In this document: positions 16,887 through 26,468 of the stretch, piece after piece
Layout of the letters: every line of letters begins with the position of its first letter
How positions within the stretch are numbered: the first letter of the stretch is position 1
NCBI GenBank assembly: GCA_045636425.1
Contig: JAZTXM010000004.1
Span: 1 to 54,693, forward strand
Reading direction: 5' to 3'
Length of the DNA: 54,693 nt
From: UMGS1883 sp045636425
GTDB lineage: Bacteria; Bacillota; Clostridia; UMGS1883
Made by a program: the position numbers and the translations under genes
Notes under the pieces: generated by a model
What the model saw: only the letters and a program-made list of their open reading frames with translations
The model's database searches: none
Told to the model about the DNA's origin: nothing

Positions 16887-19800
16887 ATGAAGAAATTTGA
16901 AAATTTGGCAGCTAAATATCTATCAAAATACATTAGCCTGATTTTGGCATTTTGTATGATCTTTAGTATGTGTGCAATTAGCCCGATTCAGGCAGAAGCC
17001 GCGGATAGCGTGACCGTAAATATAGTCAGCTTCAATCGGGGTGCACAGACTGATTTGCGTTCCAGTGAGCTTCTGGAGGCAAAAGTTGAAGGATACAGCG
17101 GAAATCCGCATGACCTTACATACGAGTGGACAAACGGTCTCGGTACATATCTGTATGTATACAATTCGCATAATATGTACGGAATCAACAACACCGACGG
17201 TGAAATTGAAATCTATAACAGAAAGGTGAGTTCGTCCGAGAATATGTCCGGAAGATCTTACAAAGATTCTTTTAAAGGTAAGGGTTATGGTTGGGCAGCC
17301 ATTTATGGTGCAAATCTGTCTAACTCTGCATTGGTAGGTACAGTAACTGTTAAAGTATATGATGCTAACGGCAAGCTTCTTGCGACGGATACCCATACAG
17401 GTAAAAAAAGCGGTAAAAATTATACCGGTTTTGTTCAGCCTAACCTTAAAGAGGACTTGACAAATGTTGCATTCGGTATGTTTGAAGGCGACGTAAAGCA
17501 CATTAACGACCTTCTTGGTGAAGCAGGTTTGGTTCACGTTACCTGTGAAGAGTGTGCCGTTCCGAGTGCAAGGGTTAAAAGCGGTTCGCAATATATCGAG
17601 GTTGTTTCAAGTAAAGGATCACATTCTATTGAGGGTACTCAAAAAGGAAAAAGTGAAGTTACAATAAATGTTGTGAAGAGCAACTGTAAATTCCATCAGG
17701 AGATATCCATAACTACCGATGTTGAGGTTTTTGTATACAGAAAACCTATAACAACATCAACCGCGACAAAAATTGAACTCAGCAACCTTGACGATGACTG
17801 TACTTATCGGATAAACCACGAAAATGGTGTCCGTGGCAAGGACGAAGCAGGAAATGATATAGTAATTTTTGAAAACCTCACCCCCAATACGGAATATCAG
17901 ATAGAGGTTATCGGTCATATAGAAGGAACAGAGCATGCCCCCGTATACGCTTTCGTTTATGAAACAACAAAGCCTGCTCACGTGGGTACTGTTGAAGTAA
18001 TTCTGAACGGCTCATACGATATGTCCACCTCTACAGCAACAGGTACTCGCGTAAATATTTCTTCCGTTCTGGAAAATTGCCAGACCCTCTATCTAAGATA
18101 TGAAGGTTCTGAACTTTACTTCCCTCTTGAAAATAAAGAAACAGGTATCTACTCCGCAGTACTCTCTGACGGAAACTATACAATTCATTCTGCTCAGTCT
18201 CCATCTGCACAGATAGGTGATCAGGAGCTTACCATTGCCGGTGCAAGCAGAACGAGAGAACTTTTCTTTAACAGTGTTGATTACGATGTTAATGGCGGAA
18301 CAGGCGGTCCCGATAAATTAACCGAGTATTACCTGAGCTTCAACAGTGTTTATGTTTCAGATAAAATTCCGGTTAAGGAAGGGTACCTTTTCTCTCACTG
18401 GTCTGATGAGAATGGAAATTGCTACTATCCCGGCGGCCTTCTTGCAGAAGATATTTCAAAGGCTTACACACTAACGGCAAACTATGTTGAAGCAACCGAT
18501 GTTTATGTTACTGTTAAAATAAATCATATAGCCTCCACAAGTGAACACAATACTGATAACGGTCGTCATGATATAACCTTTACTGTTGACAGTCGTGACA
18601 GCGGAGAAGGTGACTATACCGAGCTTATCAGTAAGACAATAGACTGGGACGGCTCATCTTCCTTTAATTCCGACGAGTTTGCTGCACAACACGTGGAAAA
18701 CGGTGGGGAAGACTACACAATCTATACATCTAAAAAACCAGTTCTGACTAATGTGGAAAAAGCGAAGGAATATACCTTTACAACATCAAAATCAGGTTAC
18801 CGTCGCGAGTCTGTTACAAAGAATATTGATGAGAACGGAAATTACTGGATTAATGTTGAATTAATTTATGAACCCAATAGGTTTGATATAGCTTTCAGCG
18901 TAGAGCTTGACGAACAGGCAAAGAAAGTTCCCAACGAGTTCAAACCCGTTGCGGTAAACGTTAAGATACTTCAGTGGTATGACTCTCCGTATGTAGACGG
19001 CGAAACTGTTGATTGGTATACAACAAGCCGTCAGCAATATACTTACGAAAGAATTGCTATCGGAAGTGATGGTAAGGGCACAGGTACATTCCCCGTGCCG
19101 ATTGAAACAACAGACGGATACAGTCATTACTATTACAGAATGGAAATTGTTTCATACGAACTTGCAGACGGAAGTGTTCTTAATGCCGATGACACAAATA
19201 ATGACCATACTACATATGTGGCGGACGGTAAACGTTATACCGCAACAGTTTCAGTTACAGACGGAAAAGCTCCTTCAGGAAGCCCCCTTGACGGTGTATA
19301 CTATGAAAATGGTGCACAGCAGGGAAGTGTAAAGGCTGTAATTTCTATTGACTTGCACAATGTTACCATCAATCCTAATGGCGGTACAATCGGTGGTTCA
19401 ACAAGTAATGTTCTTTTAAAAGACCAGATTCAGGTTCCCGACCTCACGCAGTATACCCCCGTAAGAGATGGCGGATATGTGTTTGACAGATGGTATTATA
19501 CAGATGAAAAACCTGCAAACAGTTTTGATGAACTTTACTCTGACGTTGAAATTATTGCAAAATGGAAAGAGCCTCTTACAGTAAACGGAACACTAACCAT
19601 TTCTGTTCCCGAAATAATTCCTGCAGGTGACAAAGCAACTTCCGTATACGTTGCATTACAGCGAATTGACCACACAGGTTATCCTGAAACAATTACTCAC
19701 TTATATGTTCCCGTAACATATAGCGGAAGCACGGGTAAAGGTGCATATGAATTCAGAGAGCTTCCCGATAATGGTCACGAATACAGAATCAAGGTCATTT

Positions 19801-20975
19801 CAGCAAACTATGAAATCTTGTATCAGAACGCAAAATCAAAAGAGTTTACAGCAAATAACTATACAGCGATATTTGAATCTGGAAATACTGCTACAGTAAA
19901 CTCATCACTGGAGTTTGCTCCCGCAAACTTTGATCTTAGATATAAGATTGACGCAAGTTATCTTGGTGAAGGATTCCGTCCAGAAAAAGTAGAAACACTC
20001 ATTCTTTGTAATGATGGTTCAAGCAGTAATCCTCAGGACTGGGCAATAATTTCACAGATGGCCCAAAGTGGCCAGAATACAACTCTTGCAGACGGTGTTG
20101 GAACTAACAGTTTCAGCGTATGGACCGAAAAACCTGATGGAGCTACCCTTTATGAATATTCAATCAAGGTAAAGAGCTACACAAAAGATGGTCAGACCGT
20201 TCAGCTTGAAAATGCCGATGTACCTTTCAGAATTACATATAACGGCTCTGCAAGATACGATGAAGTAAATAGCGGGCAGACACAGGAGCTTGTTGCTATG
20301 TTAGTTCCCAGAATGTACAAAATAACCTATGACCTCGGTGATATCGGGGAAGACGCAATTACAGGTATGGACGAATACCTTGATATGTCCGAAAACTTTG
20401 CTGATTACTACTACTGGAGCCACGGAAAGGCTATTACAGCAAATCCTCAGCGTGAAGGATATATCTTCGCAGGCTGGTATAACGCGGACTCTGAGCTTGT
20501 TACAAAGATTGATGCTTCCTTGTCCAAAAACATTACTCTTTCTGCAAAGTGGATTGCAGCACCTGAGTTTGAAACATTGGCAGATGCAGGTTATTATTCC
20601 GAAACAAGAGATAGTGCTGATAAAGTAGGCGTTATTTCTCTTAATGCAAGAATAAAAGATATCGCTAAAATTGGAAATAGCATTGTAAGATTTGGTGTGT
20701 ACATCTACAATGAGGTTTCCGAGGAAGTAGCTTCTTCTGAGAGTGCGGATATAGAATCAGTTATAGCTAATGATGGTAAGTTTCATGTCATTATTTCCAA
20801 CATAGCGGAGGAAAACTTCACTGAGGAAGTAATAGCTATGCCTTATGTTGTAGTTGATATGGATTCTGACTTAAATACCGAAGATGACAAGGAAGTTTAT
20901 ATGGGCGACCATTTCAGTACTTCGGTACAATCTGTAAATAAATGGCTTGGTAATGTTAACCCCTATTTAAATTAA
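16887..20975 (+). CDS. large secreted protein with three InlB B-repeats
   Basis: 1362 residues. A signal peptide (1-39) ends in AEA-A. A fibronectin-III-like segment lies at about 290-350 (FENLTPNTEYQIEVIG). Three Listeria-Bacteroides (InlB B / Flg_new) repeats sit near 464-535, 825-895 and 1144-1225, each with the NGG...GY.F..W pattern ending in A(K/N)W or ANY. There is no LPXTG sorting signal, dockerin or S-layer homology domain, so it is secreted or held non-covalently. GGAGGAATTTTC precedes the ATG. A probable adhesin or cell-surface protein; the ligand is unknown. Confidence 0.8.
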   Translation: MKKFENLAAKYLSKYISLILAFCMIFSMCAISPIQAEAADSVTVNIVSFNRGAQTDLRSSELLEAKVEGYSGNPHDLTYEWTNGLGTYLYVYNSHNMYGINNTDGEIEIYNRKVSSSENMSGRSYKDSFKGKGYGWAAIYGANLSNSALVGTVTVKVYDANGKLLATDTHTGKKSGKNYTGFVQPNLKEDLTNVAFGMFEGDVKHINDLLGEAGLVHVTCEECAVPSARVKSGSQYIEVVSSKGSHSIEGTQKGKSEVTINVVKSNCKFHQEISITTDVEVFVYRKPITTSTATKIELSNLDDDCTYRINHENGVRGKDEAGNDIVIFENLTPNTEYQIEVIGHIEGTEHAPVYAFVYETTKPAHVGTVEVILNGSYDMSTSTATGTRVNISSVLENCQTLYLRYEGSELYFPLENKETGIYSAVLSDGNYTIHSAQSPSAQIGDQELTIAGASRTRELFFNSVDYDVNGGTGGPDKLTEYYLSFNSVYVSDKIPVKEGYLFSHWSDENGNCYYPGGLLAEDISKAYTLTANYVEATDVYVTVKINHIASTSEHNTDNGRHDITFTVDSRDSGEGDYTELISKTIDWDGSSSFNSDEFAAQHVENGGEDYTIYTSKKPVLTNVEKAKEYTFTTSKSGYRRESVTKNIDENGNYWINVELIYEPNRFDIAFSVELDEQAKKVPNEFKPVAVNVKILQWYDSPYVDGETVDWYTTSRQQYTYERIAIGSDGKGTGTFPVPIETTDGYSHYYYRMEIVSYELADGSVLNADDTNNDHTTYVADGKRYTATVSVTDGKAPSGSPLDGVYYENGAQQGSVKAVISIDLHNVTINPNGGTIGGSTSNVLLKDQIQVPDLTQYTPVRDGGYVFDRWYYTDEKPANSFDELYSDVEIIAKWKEPLTVNGTLTISVPEIIPAGDKATSVYVALQRIDHTGYPETITHLYVPVTYSGSTGKGAYEFRELPDNGHEYRIKVISANYEILYQNAKSKEFTANNYTAIFESGNTATVNSSLEFAPANFDLRYKIDASYLGEGFRPEKVETLILCNDGSSSNPQDWAIISQMAQSGQNTTLADGVGTNSFSVWTEKPDGATLYEYSIKVKSYTKDGQTVQLENADVPFRITYNGSARYDEVNSGQTQELVAMLVPRMYKITYDLGDIGEDAITGMDEYLDMSENFADYYYWSHGKAITANPQREGYIFAGWYNADSELVTKIDASLSKNITLSAKWIAAPEFETLADAGYYSETRDSADKVGVISLNARIKDIAKIGNSIVRFGVYIYNEVSEEVASSESADIESVIANDGKFHVIISNIAEENFTEEVIAMPYVVVDMDSDLNTEDDKEVYMGDHFSTSVQSVNKWLGNVNPYLN

Positions 20976-20993
20976 AAAAGGAGATAGATAAAA

Positions 20994-21155
20994 ATGCAGA
21001 AATATACAAAACCCGAAATAGAAATTAATGATTTTACACAGGTAGACGTAATAGCTACTTCCGGAGAAGGTCCTGAATATACCCCTGAAAAACTCATCAC
21101 TTGGGGAGATATGTCTCAGAACTTCGATTCTGAAAAAGTAGGCTTATTCAGATAA
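20994..21155 (+). CDS. 53-residue peptide of the KYxKPxxEI...DVI(x)TSG type
   Basis: Reads MQKYTKPEIEINDFTQVDVI then ATSGEG and an acidic, aromatic tail ending KVGLFR. AAAAGGAGATAG is an excellent RBS, 18 bp after the surface-protein stop. Short peptides of this kind (K-x-Y-x-K-P-x-x-E, then DVI-x-(T/A)SG) recur in gut Clostridia and Bacteroidetes and are usually annotated hypothetical. The layout, conserved leader then a variable tail after a small-residue junction, looks like a RiPP precursor or exported peptide. No modification enzyme is adjacent, so function is open. Confidence 0.65.
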   Translation: MQKYTKPEIEINDFTQVDVIATSGEGPEYTPEKLITWGDMSQNFDSEKVGLFR

Positions 21156-21173
21156 TTTAAAGAGGTCGATGTA

Positions 21174-21677
21174 ATGATATATCTTGAAAGAAGAATTCAT
21201 GAAACATTAACACATCATATAATTGTATCGTTTGTAGTTTCCTCGCTGTTTTATTTTGGTGTTTTACCACAAGGATATAAATTAAGCGTCCTTATGCTTG
21301 GTGTAACGGCTCTTTTAGATATAATATCCGTGGTGTTTTTTACAGCTATTTATTATAAATATACAAAAGAGGATACGAAGATTTTCTATAAAACGAATTT
21401 GCTGGCACTGTCTTCGCTGATTATTCCGGCAAATCTGCTTGCTTTATTAGATCCATTGGTAAGTATAGAACCAATATATACATTCCTTTTCTTTCCGTTT
21501 AAGCTTGGAATGATTGCAATAGGAATGTCTAAATTCATCTCGGCGATTACGTTTAGTCTGATTCTTCTTTTTACTGCAGTAGTGACCCCTTTGTTTCTCC
21601 GTAAAGTTATCATAGAGAAAGAGCCCATGCCGCCGGCGATGAAAATAGAAAATAATGAAAAAAAGGTTTCGGAATAA
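21174..21677 (+). CDS. four-helix membrane protein of unknown function
   Basis: 167 residues with four hydrophobic segments (about 16-32, 37-58, 74-90, 106-140) and a short charged tail. GAGGTCG precedes the ATG, 18 bp after the 53-residue peptide gene; it is probably co-transcribed with the surface protein and the peptide. No family recognised. Confidence 0.6.
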   Translation: MIYLERRIHETLTHHIIVSFVVSSLFYFGVLPQGYKLSVLMLGVTALLDIISVVFFTAIYYKYTKEDTKIFYKTNLLALSSLIIPANLLALLDPLVSIEPIYTFLFFPFKLGMIAIGMSKFISAITFSLILLFTAVVTPLFLRKVIIEKEPMPPAMKIENNEKKVSE

Positions 21678-21699
21678 AATTCCGAAACCTTTTTTCATT
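21654..21699. terminator. bidirectional terminator
   Basis: A stem of about 21 bp (21654-21675 with 21679-21699, one bulge), T-runs on both strands, between convergent genes. Confidence 0.85.
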
Positions 21700-21706
21700 A
21701 TTTAAT

Positions 21707-23725
21707 TTAGCAAATAGCTGTTCCCTCGGGGATAGAATCATCAACAAAGATAACCTTACATCCGCAGGCATTGTTTGTTCCTGCAAGGAGCATGCCGTTG
21801 CTTGTTACGCCGCTGAAGCGTGCAGGGGCAAGATTTGCCACAACGATAATTTTCTTTCCTACAAGCTCTTCAGCCTTGTAATCATGCTTGATGCTGGAAA
21901 CAATAACTCTTTCATCCAATCCGTCAAAAAGCGTAAGCTTGATACAGTTGTTGGACTTACGGATGTCATTAACCTTTACAATCTTGCACACACGAAGGTC
22001 AATTTTTGAGAATGTGTCAATATCAATTTCTTCCTTAATAGGTTGTACGGGATCGGGGTCACCGTAAACCTTTTCGGGAACTACTTCTTCGGGTTCTTCC
22101 TCCTTGGGAGGATTTTTCTCGATTTCCGTCATGGGAGTGGAGAAATCAAGAAGGCTTAAATAGCTTTCCTTATCAACTGCGAAAAGGAAAAGATAGAGTC
22201 TGGGTCCGCGTTCCTTATCAATGATAAGCTTGTATACATTCTTGAAGAACTGTCCCTGAATACCTTTAAGCTCCTTGGGATCCATATCCTCTCCGAAAAT
22301 TTTCTTGGGGATTGCGTAAAGCTCGGAATTAAGGTCATCAAGAGAATATCCGTCAGTCTTGAGGAAATCTACCAAAAGCTCAATTTCCTTCTTTTCTTCG
22401 GGAGTGAAGCTTTCATAAAGCTCCCAGTTACGATACTCGCGAAGTCTGTTTACGTTTTCGGGAGAGCACTGCTCAAGCCAGTATTTTGCTCGCTGGAGTC
22501 TGTCGGCAAAATCGGCATGCTTATAGGGAGTACCGATTTTCTCAAATACGATTTCAAGCATGGGAACATTGAAGTTTACCACGCTTCCAAGCTGAACTAA
22601 AAGTGCCATGGGAACGGTTGTGGGAGTTCTTCCTTCAACCGTGGTGTTGTACATTATTTCCTTTGTATGCTCATCTGCAGTGCCGTCAGCGAATGCAGTC
22701 TGCATCTTGTCAAACTCGAAATACTGTCTGAGAATACCGTCGTCAAAGCAGAAGTCAAATGCCTTGAGAGGCTCGGTCTTTGAGTAAAGCCACAAAATCA
22801 CTTCGGGCTGATAGAGGTTAAGGAGTGTTTCAGGAGTGAGATTAAGTCCGGAAGAACCCGACATCTTACCCGTAGTACCCTTAATACCTATGAACTCGTA
22901 ACCCTGGAACAGGGGAGGCTCATAGCCGTAGATAGCCTTTGCAATATCCTTACTGGTATCGTAGCTGCCGTGCCTTGCCGCATGGTCTTTTCCGCCCGGC
23001 TCAAAATCTACGCCCTCGTACATCCAACGCATGGGCCAGTCAATCTTCCATGCAAGCTTGCAGTTAAAGTCCTTTGTAAAGTCAAAGCTTCCGCTGTGAC
23101 CGCATTCGCAGGAATACTCTGCAACAGTGCAGTCATCGGAAAGGGAATGAATCTTGGTTGTGTCCTTTCCGCAGACGGGGCAGTAAATGCTTACGGGATA
23201 GTAAGCTTCTCTTTCGCCCTCCTGTGCCTGCTGGGTGCGGTGTGAATCAAGAATATCAAAGATTTCCCCACGCTTTTTAAGTGCTGTGAGGATATGCTGG
23301 GCGTACTTACCACTTCTGTACATCTCGGCCTGATGGCGGTAGTCCATATCAATACCAAATTTTACGATGGAACGCTCAAATTCCTTTTCAAAATACTCCG
23401 CATAGGTTTTGATTTCGGGGCAGTCCGAGAAAGGATTTTCTACATCAGCATAGGGCTTTCCGATGTGCTGCTCGAAATCGTCACGAACCTTGGCAACGTT
23501 TACGGGAACCTTTCTGAGTCTGTCGAACTCGTCCCATGAGAAAAGGAGGCGTGCCTTTTTACCCATCTTTCTAAGGGCGCGAACTACAAAATAGCTTGTA
23601 GCTATATCGCGGAAGTTGCCGATGTGAATCGAGCCTGACGGGCTGATACCTGCGGCACAAACGTATTCTTCCTTATTGGGGTTACGTTCAATAATTCTTT
23701 GTGCAATTTCTTCTGACCAATGCAT
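21707..23725 (-). CDS. lysK: class I lysyl-tRNA synthetase with C-terminal tRNA-binding domain
   Basis: 672 residues. HIGH-type motif HIGN at 34-37 in PSGSIHIGN and KMSGS at about 286-290 identify the class I LysRS fold, typical of archaea and scattered bacteria, not the usual class II LysS. A Cys4 segment (CPVCG ... CECG) lies near residue 182. From about residue 560 an EMAP/Trbp111-like tRNA-binding domain is fused (IDLRVCKIVKVNDI ... GVTSNGMLLAG), as in MetRS C-termini; class I LysRS normally ends before this. It attaches lysine to tRNA-Lys. Own promoter upstream; no T-box seen. The similar N-terminal layout to MetG is superficial: the WSEEIA start and zinc region fit LysRS. Confidence 0.9.
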   Translation of the reverse strand: MHWSEEIAQRIIERNPNKEEYVCAAGISPSGSIHIGNFRDIATSYFVVRALRKMGKKARLLFSWDEFDRLRKVPVNVAKVRDDFEQHIGKPYADVENPFSDCPEIKTYAEYFEKEFERSIVKFGIDMDYRHQAEMYRSGKYAQHILTALKKRGEIFDILDSHRTQQAQEGEREAYYPVSIYCPVCGKDTTKIHSLSDDCTVAEYSCECGHSGSFDFTKDFNCKLAWKIDWPMRWMYEGVDFEPGGKDHAARHGSYDTSKDIAKAIYGYEPPLFQGYEFIGIKGTTGKMSGSSGLNLTPETLLNLYQPEVILWLYSKTEPLKAFDFCFDDGILRQYFEFDKMQTAFADGTADEHTKEIMYNTTVEGRTPTTVPMALLVQLGSVVNFNVPMLEIVFEKIGTPYKHADFADRLQRAKYWLEQCSPENVNRLREYRNWELYESFTPEEKKEIELLVDFLKTDGYSLDDLNSELYAIPKKIFGEDMDPKELKGIQGQFFKNVYKLIIDKERGPRLYLFLFAVDKESYLSLLDFSTPMTEIEKNPPKEEEPEEVVPEKVYGDPDPVQPIKEEIDIDTFSKIDLRVCKIVKVNDIRKSNNCIKLTLFDGLDERVIVSSIKHDYKAEELVGKKIIVVANLAPARFSGVTSNGMLLAGTNNACGCKVIFVDDSIPEGTAIC

Positions 23726-23770
23726 TTTTCATCATCCTTTAAGTAATAAATTACATATTATAACTACAAT

Positions 23771-23799
23771 ATTATACCCTGTTTTACCTATGTTGTCAA
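23771..23799 (-). promoter_or_regulatory. promoter of the class I LysRS gene
   Basis: Minus-strand TTGACA (23799-23794), 17-bp spacer, TATAAT (23776-23771); both consensus. Confidence 0.85.
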
Positions 23800-23841
23800 T
23801 GAAAAAAAGGGGATAATTTCGGAAATATTGGAATAAACCTC

Positions 23842-23870
23842 TTGACAAATATGTCAGAATGTGTCATAAT
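23842..23870 (+). promoter_or_regulatory. promoter of the glycine riboswitch-symporter unit
   Basis: TTGACA (23842-23847), 17-bp spacer, CATAAT (23865-23870). Confidence 0.8.
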
Positions 23871-23894
23871 ACACGTGTTATTTTAATAAAGGCT

Positions 23895-24085
23895 AAGCGA
23901 AGTATGCAGGAAAAGGTGGCTAAACCTACCGAAGGAGTAACACTCTCAGGTGCCGAAAGGTAAAGACTGTATGCCGATAGCGCTCCGGAGAAGTCCGTTT
24001 CCTTTTAATAAGGAAGCAAAAGGGTGCCGAAGGTGCAAAGTTTCTTTTATAAGAAGCTAATCTCTCAGGCAAAAGGACGGAGGCA
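23895..24085 (+). promoter_or_regulatory. tandem glycine riboswitch
   Basis: Two aptamers in series. The first (about 23895-23980) contains ACCGAAGGAGTAACACTCTC then AGGTGCCGAAAGGTAAAGAC; the second (23983-24082) is closed by CTCCG/CGGAG and contains GTGCCGAAGG and CTCTCAGGCAAAAGGAC, the family hallmark. It binds glycine and controls the symporter downstream through the terminator at 24133-24164; in this class with importers the direction is not certain. Confidence 0.92.
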
Positions 24086-24132
24086 GAATCTACAGTGTCA
24101 ATGTACACTTCATTTTCTGTATTGTAATCCGG

Positions 24133-24164
24133 AGCCGCCTTATGACCAGGGCGGCTGTTTTATT
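24133..24164 (+). terminator. riboswitch expression-platform terminator
   Basis: Stem AGCCGCC/GGCGGCT (24133-24139 with 24150-24156) followed by GTTTTATT, between the second glycine aptamer and the symporter start. Confidence 0.8.
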
Positions 24165-24193
24165 GAAAAAAATTTTATTTTAGGAGGCAAACT

Positions 24194-25654
24194 ATGGATA
24201 AGTTCTTAAAAATGGTCGAAAATGTTAATGGTGCAATCAACAGTTGGGTATGGGGCCCGGTAATGCTTGTATTTTTGGTTGGTACAGGCATATTCCTCAC
24301 TTTTGGATTGAAGTTTTTCCAGGTAGGAAAGATCGGTTTTTGGATGAAAAATACTTTCGGTACTCTTTTTAAAAGAGAAAAGGCAGAAAAAGAGGATGCA
24401 AAATCCATTTCATCTTTCCAGGCTTTGTGTACAGCTTTGGGCGGCACAGTAGGTGTTGGTAATGTAGTCGGTGTAGCTACAGCAATTGCAGCCGGTGGAC
24501 CCGGTGCAATTTTCTGGATGTGGGTTGCCGCATTTTTTGGTATGATAACAAAGTACGCGGAAATCGTACTCGGCCTTTTCTATCGTAAGAAAAACGCGGA
24601 AGGCGAATGGATGGGTGGAGCGATGCTTTACCTCAAAGATGGTTTTTCAAACAAAAAAGGTCTTAAGACTCTTGGTGCTGTTCTTGGTGTTCTTTTTGCT
24701 GTATTCTGTGTTTTGGCATCCTTTGGTATCGGTAATATGAGCCAGATCAACACCATTGCGGCAAATTTTGAAGCAACCTTCAGCATTCCCACTATGGTTA
24801 CCGGCTTCGTTTTGATGGCGTTGATGGCATTTATGGCATTGGGCGGATTGAAAAGAGTTGCTTCTATTACTGAAAAGCTTGTTCCCTTTATGTCGGCTTT
24901 CTATATTCTTGGTGCACTTATTATTGTTATAGCTAATTGCTCAGTTCTTGGTGATGTTTTTGCTGCAATATTTAAAGGTGCATTCGGTTTTGATGCTGTT
25001 TCCGGCGGTGCAATGGGTTTTGTGATTTCCAAGGTAGCAAAAAGCGGTATTGCACGTGGTGTATTCTCAAATGAGGCAGGTCTTGGTTCCTCAGCACTTG
25101 TTCACTCTACGGCAGATGTTAAAGAGCCTGTAAAGCAGGGAATGTGGGGCGTGTTTGAGGTTTTTGTTGATACAATTGTCATCTGTACTCTTTCCGCTTT
25201 AGTTATTCTTTCTTCAGGCGTTATTGACCTCAGCACAGGCCTTGTAGGAACTGGATTTGCTGCCGATAAGGCTTCCGTATTGGTAACAGAGGCGTTTGTA
25301 GAATCTTTTGGAAGCATTGGCGGTTACTTTGCAACTATTGCCATTTTCTTCTTTGCATTCTCTACCGTTATTGGTTGGTTTATCTATGGTTCCAAGTCCT
25401 GTGAGTTCTTGTTCGGAAAATCTATCACCGATGCATACAAGGCTATATTTATCAGCTTTGTTATCGTTGGTGCTATGATGGATCTTTCTCTGGCATGGGA
25501 TCTTTCCGATACATTCAACGGACTTATGGCAATCCCCAACCTGATTGGTCTTGTTGTTCTCTCGGGAACAGTATTTAAGATTAGCAACAACTATTTCGCC
25601 AGATTAAAGGGTGAAGATATTAAGCCTTTGGTATCTGCATACGATGCTGAATAA
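24194..25654 (+). CDS. AGCS family alanine/glycine:cation symporter
   Basis: 486 residues, about ten to eleven membrane helices. Family core GGTVGVGNVVGVATAIAAGGPGAIFWMW (as GGTVGVGNVVGV and AIAAGGPGAIFWMW) and the GVFSNEAGLGSSALVH segment. Sodium- or proton-coupled import of alanine or glycine; the glycine riboswitch in front makes glycine the likely substrate. TAGGAGG precedes the ATG. Confidence 0.93.
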   Translation: MDKFLKMVENVNGAINSWVWGPVMLVFLVGTGIFLTFGLKFFQVGKIGFWMKNTFGTLFKREKAEKEDAKSISSFQALCTALGGTVGVGNVVGVATAIAAGGPGAIFWMWVAAFFGMITKYAEIVLGLFYRKKNAEGEWMGGAMLYLKDGFSNKKGLKTLGAVLGVLFAVFCVLASFGIGNMSQINTIAANFEATFSIPTMVTGFVLMALMAFMALGGLKRVASITEKLVPFMSAFYILGALIIVIANCSVLGDVFAAIFKGAFGFDAVSGGAMGFVISKVAKSGIARGVFSNEAGLGSSALVHSTADVKEPVKQGMWGVFEVFVDTIVICTLSALVILSSGVIDLSTGLVGTGFAADKASVLVTEAFVESFGSIGGYFATIAIFFFAFSTVIGWFIYGSKSCEFLFGKSITDAYKAIFISFVIVGAMMDLSLAWDLSDTFNGLMAIPNLIGLVVLSGTVFKISNNYFARLKGEDIKPLVSAYDAE

Positions 25655-25671
25655 TAAAAGAGCTGAATTAT

Positions 25672-25720
25672 AAAAGAATGAGGTGTAAAAAAGCCGGGCT
25701 TTTTTACACCTCATTCTTTT
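25672..25720. terminator. bidirectional terminator between the symporter and yycI
   Basis: A stem of about 23 bp (25672-25695 with 25697-25720) with T-runs on both strands, separating convergent genes. Its left arm lies after the symporter stop; the right arm overlaps the last two bases of yycI. Confidence 0.85.
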
Positions 25721-26468
25721 ATTCCAATATCTTAATCTCTCCGCCTACATTAACTCTCCAGGCAGGGACGAACTTGTATTTTTCGCCCCCTAAGAAGCGG
25801 AGGGCATACCCAAGCTCGATTTTTTTTATGCTTCCTCCGGCGGGGAATGCTTTTTTAAGCTTTGTAAGGCTTTCGGTAAAGGTTATCTTTTCTCTGCCTA
25901 AATCGATGATTTCCTTTGGCCATTGTGCGGACATATTGCAGATTTCACCTTGTTTATCCAGTTCAATATTAATATACATATTGAAAAGATTGTAATTCTT
26001 GTACATCTTATAAAAGCACTTTTCTTTTTTGTCAAACACAATTGATTTTGTGTCAATTCCTATGTTTTTGAGTGCCCTTTTCAGCTCTTTCTCGGAAGCT
26101 TTTTTTGCCGCTTTCCCTGTAGAGTAGGTGAAATGATTGCTGTATACCTTTAAAATCGCTCCGTTATGCCTTGCTATCAATGAATTATCGGACGTACCAA
26201 AGGCTACCTGCTCTCCAAAAAACAGCTCCGAAAGGTCACTTGCATTGTAAAAGGTGACGCTCAGCGGGGGGAGGTAATGGTTGGATGCAGGAAAATCCTC
26301 TTTAGCGCACTTAAAGCCCGAATCCTCAAGAACTTTTAACGATGCCTCGATAACATTGTCGGGAATAATGGTTTTTTTGTGGGAATCAAGGGCAATGAAA
26401 GACAGCATGAACAAATTCATAGCAAGCAGAAAGTAGATTATCATGCTTTTAAGCTTAGACCATTTCAT
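25719..26468 (-). CDS. yycI: YycI/WalI-like two-component system accessory protein
   Basis: 249 residues. One N-terminal membrane anchor (MIIYFLLAMNLFMLSFIAL), then an extracytoplasmic domain of the YycH/YycI fold ending in YKFVPAWRVNVGG, the terminal motif of this family. In Bacillus YycH and YycI bind WalK in the membrane and tune its activity. It overlaps the yycH stop by 4 bp. Confidence 0.8.
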   Translation of the reverse strand: MKWSKLKSMIIYFLLAMNLFMLSFIALDSHKKTIIPDNVIEASLKVLEDSGFKCAKEDFPASNHYLPPLSVTFYNASDLSELFFGEQVAFGTSDNSLIARHNGAILKVYSNHFTYSTGKAAKKASEKELKRALKNIGIDTKSIVFDKKEKCFYKMYKNYNLFNMYINIELDKQGEICNMSAQWPKEIIDLGREKITFTESLTKLKKAFPAGGSIKKIELGYALRFLGGEKYKFVPAWRVNVGGEIKILE

